DNA of 64,000 bases, from NCBI GenBank assembly GCA_947646735.1, contig CANTFK010000748.1, positions 1 to 64,000 on the forward strand. The letters run 5' to 3'. Positions within the stretch are counted from its first letter, which is position 1, and every line of letters begins with the position of its first letter. Position numbers and translations under genes: made by a program. Under the pieces are notes generated by a model, which saw only the letters and a list, made by a program, of their open reading frames with translations, did no database searches and was not told where the DNA came from. The stretch is from Peronospora farinosa (Eukaryota > Oomycota > Peronosporomycetes > Peronosporales > Peronosporaceae). Positions 61,433-64,000 of this stretch are shown here, piece after piece.

Positions 61433-64000
61433 TTAGTAGACCTCCAGTACATAGCGGCCTTCTTCGCGCATACGCTCAATGGTCGCATTTGCCTGACGAC
61501 GGTCCAATCCGCCAACCTGCATAAAGGAGCTCACCAGCGCCTCGCGCACATCAGCCACGGGCCACGTCGGACCGCACAAGTAAAAGTGACCATTATGGCG
61601 TAGCAGCAAGTCGGCCAAGATCTCCTTGTCCTCGGCAATCTTATCTTGAATATACACCTTGTGGTCCTGGTCACGCGAGAACGCGCAGCGCAGATACGTC
61701 ACCAGGCCATCAGCCTCGTAAGCGTCCAGCTCGTCGCCGTACAGATACTCCTTGGCCTTGTGGCGACTGCCGAAGTAAAGCGCCACTGGACCCACTTTGA
61801 CGCCTTGTGAACGTAGGAACGCACGCTCCTGAATGAAGGCGCGGAACGGGGCCATACCCGTTCCCAATCCCGCCATCACGATAGGATCCTCTGGGTTGGT
61901 AGGCAGCTTCATCACCGATGAGCAAACAGACACTGACAACTTCTGGCCCACCTTGATACTTGACAAAAAACGCGTGGCCTGCCCGATGCGGTATGCGCCG
62001 CTTGGGGTAGTCCAGTCGTGAACCACGACCAGCAAGTGCACGCTAGTCGAATTCATCTTCATGCTCGACGCGATCGAGTAGTGGCGGGGCTTGATACGCG
62101 GCACCAGCATCAGCAAGTCAGCTAGCGTCGGACGCGCCGAGGAGAACTCCTCCAGCAGCTCCGCGAACGTCACTGTCTCGTCCACACGACGTTTGTACTC
62201 GTCCTTGCCATCCGCATCAAGTAGAGCCGTCAGTGTAGTCTTCTCCTTCTCATCCGTAGCTCGCTCCAGCAGAGCCTGGTAAAATTTCTTCGATGGCCGG
62301 CCGAAGATGTCCAACACGTGCGAGAAGAGCTGAAAGTACGTCAATATCTCCTCGCTACGGCCTGTCGAAGCCTCGCCCTTCTTCTGCTTGGAAGCCACAG
62401 GCAACGCAATCAACGCCTCCGGATCTACGTTGAACGTCTGCAAGAATTTTACAACAGCTTTCTCGTCGTTGTGAGCAAACACAGCCAAAGCCTCACCAAT
62501 GCGGTACTTGATCGCCGTGTTTGTCGTGTCCATCTCAATGTGAAACACATTACGCGAGTAGTCCTCAGGCGTCAGACGCTCCCACTTCGTCACGGTCACC
62601 ATGTCTGTCACGTGGTCGCGCACTCCGCGGCGAGCCTCGAACGCGCTCGGGAACATCAGGTGCCATGCTGTCTTCGTTTCGCGCGACACTTTTGCGTACG
62701 AGCGGCGCTTGCCATTGACCTTGAAGGCAGACATCGCCGATTTGGCGCTGCTAGCGAAGGGAACCTTGCTTACCGCTACGCTTGACAATGTCGTCAGTCG
62801 TTGCGCTGCAGTCTCTTCATCGACATCCGTTGCAGTCAGCCACTCGTTCGACGGATACGTAAGCGTTAATACGTCGCCCCACACGGCTGACACGAACGCA
62901 CGCAGCGTCGCGTGCTTTTCCGCAGGCACCTGAGCTTCCAACAACGCCAACACTACGTTCTCATCGTACAGACCCGATGCCTTGAAGAAGGCAGCTTGCA
63001 GACCCACCGAAGCAACAACGTCGTCCTCCACTCGAGTGGACAACTCGTTCACGTCCACCACTAGAACCTGAATGTCGCGAGACGCCACCTGCTGCTTGAA
63101 CGCTGCTCGCTCGTCAACATCGTCGGCCGTCTTCCATCCCGCAAGCATCAGCAGTTTGCCGCCCTGCTTCACACTGCGAGCAACGTCGTAGTGGGACAGC
63201 AGTTCGGGGCGCATGACCACGACCACATCTGCCTGCTCAATAGGAGCCGATGCTGCAGTAGGAATGCCACCATCCAGATTCACCCAAACCTCGAGCGTGG
63301 ACACCGGGCGCACAGTCGCCTCCTCGCCGGCGCTGTGGGTCACTACTGCGTTCACACGCGTGGCAGGGTTCTTGTTCAACAAGTCCAGCGTCGATTGGAA
63401 CAGTTTGTCGGTCTCGGTACCAGCACGAGCGGCATCATCTTCCACGTCATCAAACCCGTAGAACAAGTACTGCTTCGTGTAGGTAGCCGATCCCTCAAGC
63501 TCGAGCGCTCCACCAAACACCACGTCAAACTTAGTGGCCTGACTGCTCTCCAACGAAGCATTGACCAAAGCAGCATCATATAACTTCTCGTTCTTCGCCA
63601 CCACGAAAGCTCGGCGAGACGAAGCCGTGGCCAAGTGACGCAGCACAGCGCGCCCCATACCCGCCGAGAAAGTCGAGTTGCGGAACACACCGCCATACAC
63701 ACCCGTCATCACAACGGGGGCAGTCTCCACCGTCGGCTGCCAGTGCGGCGATTGGAAAAACACCTGCAAATTCTGAGTCAGTAGACCACGTTGGAACGTC
63801 AGCGCACTCGGCGCCACGTTTTCCAATGCTACCACACGCTTGACCGTCGTCGGAAGTGCCTGTGCGAACAGCTTGTGTGACCACGGCAGTAGCAGACGGA
63901 CCTGCACCACACCGACTTTCGCGCCCAACATCTGCTCGTATGCCACTGCCTGCTTCAACGCACTAGCGGCCTCACCCACCACTACCACGACATACTCGGC
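61433..64000 (-). CDS. Sulfite reductase [NADPH] flavoprotein, MET10 type (partial)
   Basis: Open from the stop at 61,433 to the window edge (at least 855 codons; the 5' end is outside). The first part matches pyruvate:ferredoxin-oxidoreductase-like modules found in yeast MET10: transketolase-C-like VRLLLPWSHKLFAQALPTTV and a gamma-domain-like ADVVVVMRPELLSHYDVA. Then comes a cytochrome P450-reductase type module: FAD part YRIGEALAVFAHN and RHYSIASS, NADPH part GTGMAPFRAFIQERAFL, ALYFGSRHKAKEYLYGDEL and HFYLCGP, ending EEGRYVLEVY with the terminal aromatic typical of the family. It passes electrons from NADPH through FAD to the haem subunit for sulfite reduction in sulfur assimilation. No flavodoxin domain is seen between the two parts. 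Sense-strand codon use is GC-rich. Confidence 0.88.
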   Translation of the reverse strand, partial: AEYVVVVVGEAASALKQAVAYEQMLGAKVGVVQVRLLLPWSHKLFAQALPTTVKRVVALENVAPSALTFQRGLLTQNLQVFFQSPHWQPTVETAPVVMTGVYGGVFRNSTFSAGMGRAVLRHLATASSRRAFVVAKNEKLYDAALVNASLESSQATKFDVVFGGALELEGSATYTKQYLFYGFDDVEDDAARAGTETDKLFQSTLDLLNKNPATRVNAVVTHSAGEEATVRPVSTLEVWVNLDGGIPTAASAPIEQADVVVVMRPELLSHYDVARSVKQGGKLLMLAGWKTADDVDERAAFKQQVASRDIQVLVVDVNELSTRVEDDVVASVGLQAAFFKASGLYDENVVLALLEAQVPAEKHATLRAFVSAVWGDVLTLTYPSNEWLTATDVDEETAAQRLTTLSSVAVSKVPFASSAKSAMSAFKVNGKRRSYAKVSRETKTAWHLMFPSAFEARRGVRDHVTDMVTVTKWERLTPEDYSRNVFHIEMDTTNTAIKYRIGEALAVFAHNDEKAVVKFLQTFNVDPEALIALPVASKQKKGEASTGRSEEILTYFQLFSHVLDIFGRPSKKFYQALLERATDEKEKTTLTALLDADGKDEYKRRVDETVTFAELLEEFSSARPTLADLLMLVPRIKPRHYSIASSMKMNSTSVHLLVVVHDWTTPSGAYRIGQATRFLSSIKVGQKLSVSVCSSVMKLPTNPEDPIVMAGLGTGMAPFRAFIQERAFLRSQGVKVGPVALYFGSRHKAKEYLYGDELDAYEADGLVTYLRCAFSRDQDHKVYIQDKIAEDKEILADLLLRHNGHFYLCGPTWPVADVREALVSSFMQVGGLDRRQANATIERMREEGRYVLEVY

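Noticed and set aside
62318..62785. Long open frames on the plus strand inside the sulfite reductase gene
   Set aside because: They are antisense shadows of a GC-rich coding sequence with clear family motifs on the minus strand.

Overview
The window looks like nuclear DNA of an oomycete (Peronosporales: Phytophthora or a downy mildew). The reasons are: large Ty3/gypsy chromodomain retrotransposons nested in one another, short GT-AG introns (60-118 nt) in compact host genes, very close spacing of those genes, and a gene set (ABCE1, RLP24, COMMD, a complex-I-type gamma carbonic anhydrase, MET10-type sulfite reductase) that is eukaryotic. No species can be named from the sequence alone.

Region 1 (1-48,133) is repeat-built. 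Four Ty3/gypsy lineages are present. Element A (444-8117, minus strand) is old and broken and sits inside a solo LTR of lineage C. Element B (8582-16,699, plus) is flanked by the target duplication GCTCC and has an intact gag; a solo LTR of the same family lies at 21,812-22,272. Element C occurs twice as a giant inverted pair: C-left (22,793-30,996, minus, target duplication AAACT) and C-right (31,584-47,689, plus). They form a palindrome with arms of about 6.96 kb around a 587-bp spacer that holds a non-LTR reverse transcriptase fragment. Element D (39,444-47,543, plus, target duplication CAACT) is inserted in the 3' LTR of C-right. Between the elements lie a decayed SLC44/choline-transporter-like pseudogene (17,936-19,160) and an intact single-exon gene for a Uma2-type nuclease-fold protein with a C2H2 finger (20,084-20,944).

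Two features of the retrotransposons stand out. First, all four lineages carry an antisense reading region that begins 92-112 bp inside the 3' LTR, runs against pol, overlaps the sense-strand chromodomain and ends in a coiled coil. In element B it is one 1.74-kb frame broken only by three stops. Second, elements B and C (LTRs and coding regions) are tiled with short perfect hairpins far beyond chance; host genes do not show this. The protease-RT linker also carries tandem repeats in lineages A, C and D.

Region 2 (48,148-64,000) is a compact host gene block: cardiolipin synthase-like (+), gamma carbonic anhydrase-like (-) sharing a 149-bp intergenic promoter with a COMM-domain gene (+), ABCE1 (-), RLP24 (-), a type I membrane protein (-), a BSD-domain protein (+), a C2-DUSP protein (-), and the 3' part of a MET10-type sulfite reductase flavoprotein (-) that runs off the right edge. 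ABCE1 and RLP24 both serve ribosome biogenesis or recycling; cardiolipin synthase and gamma-CA are both expected in mitochondria. No operon logic applies. Splice models were set by reading frame, GT-AG borders and family motifs, without transcript data.
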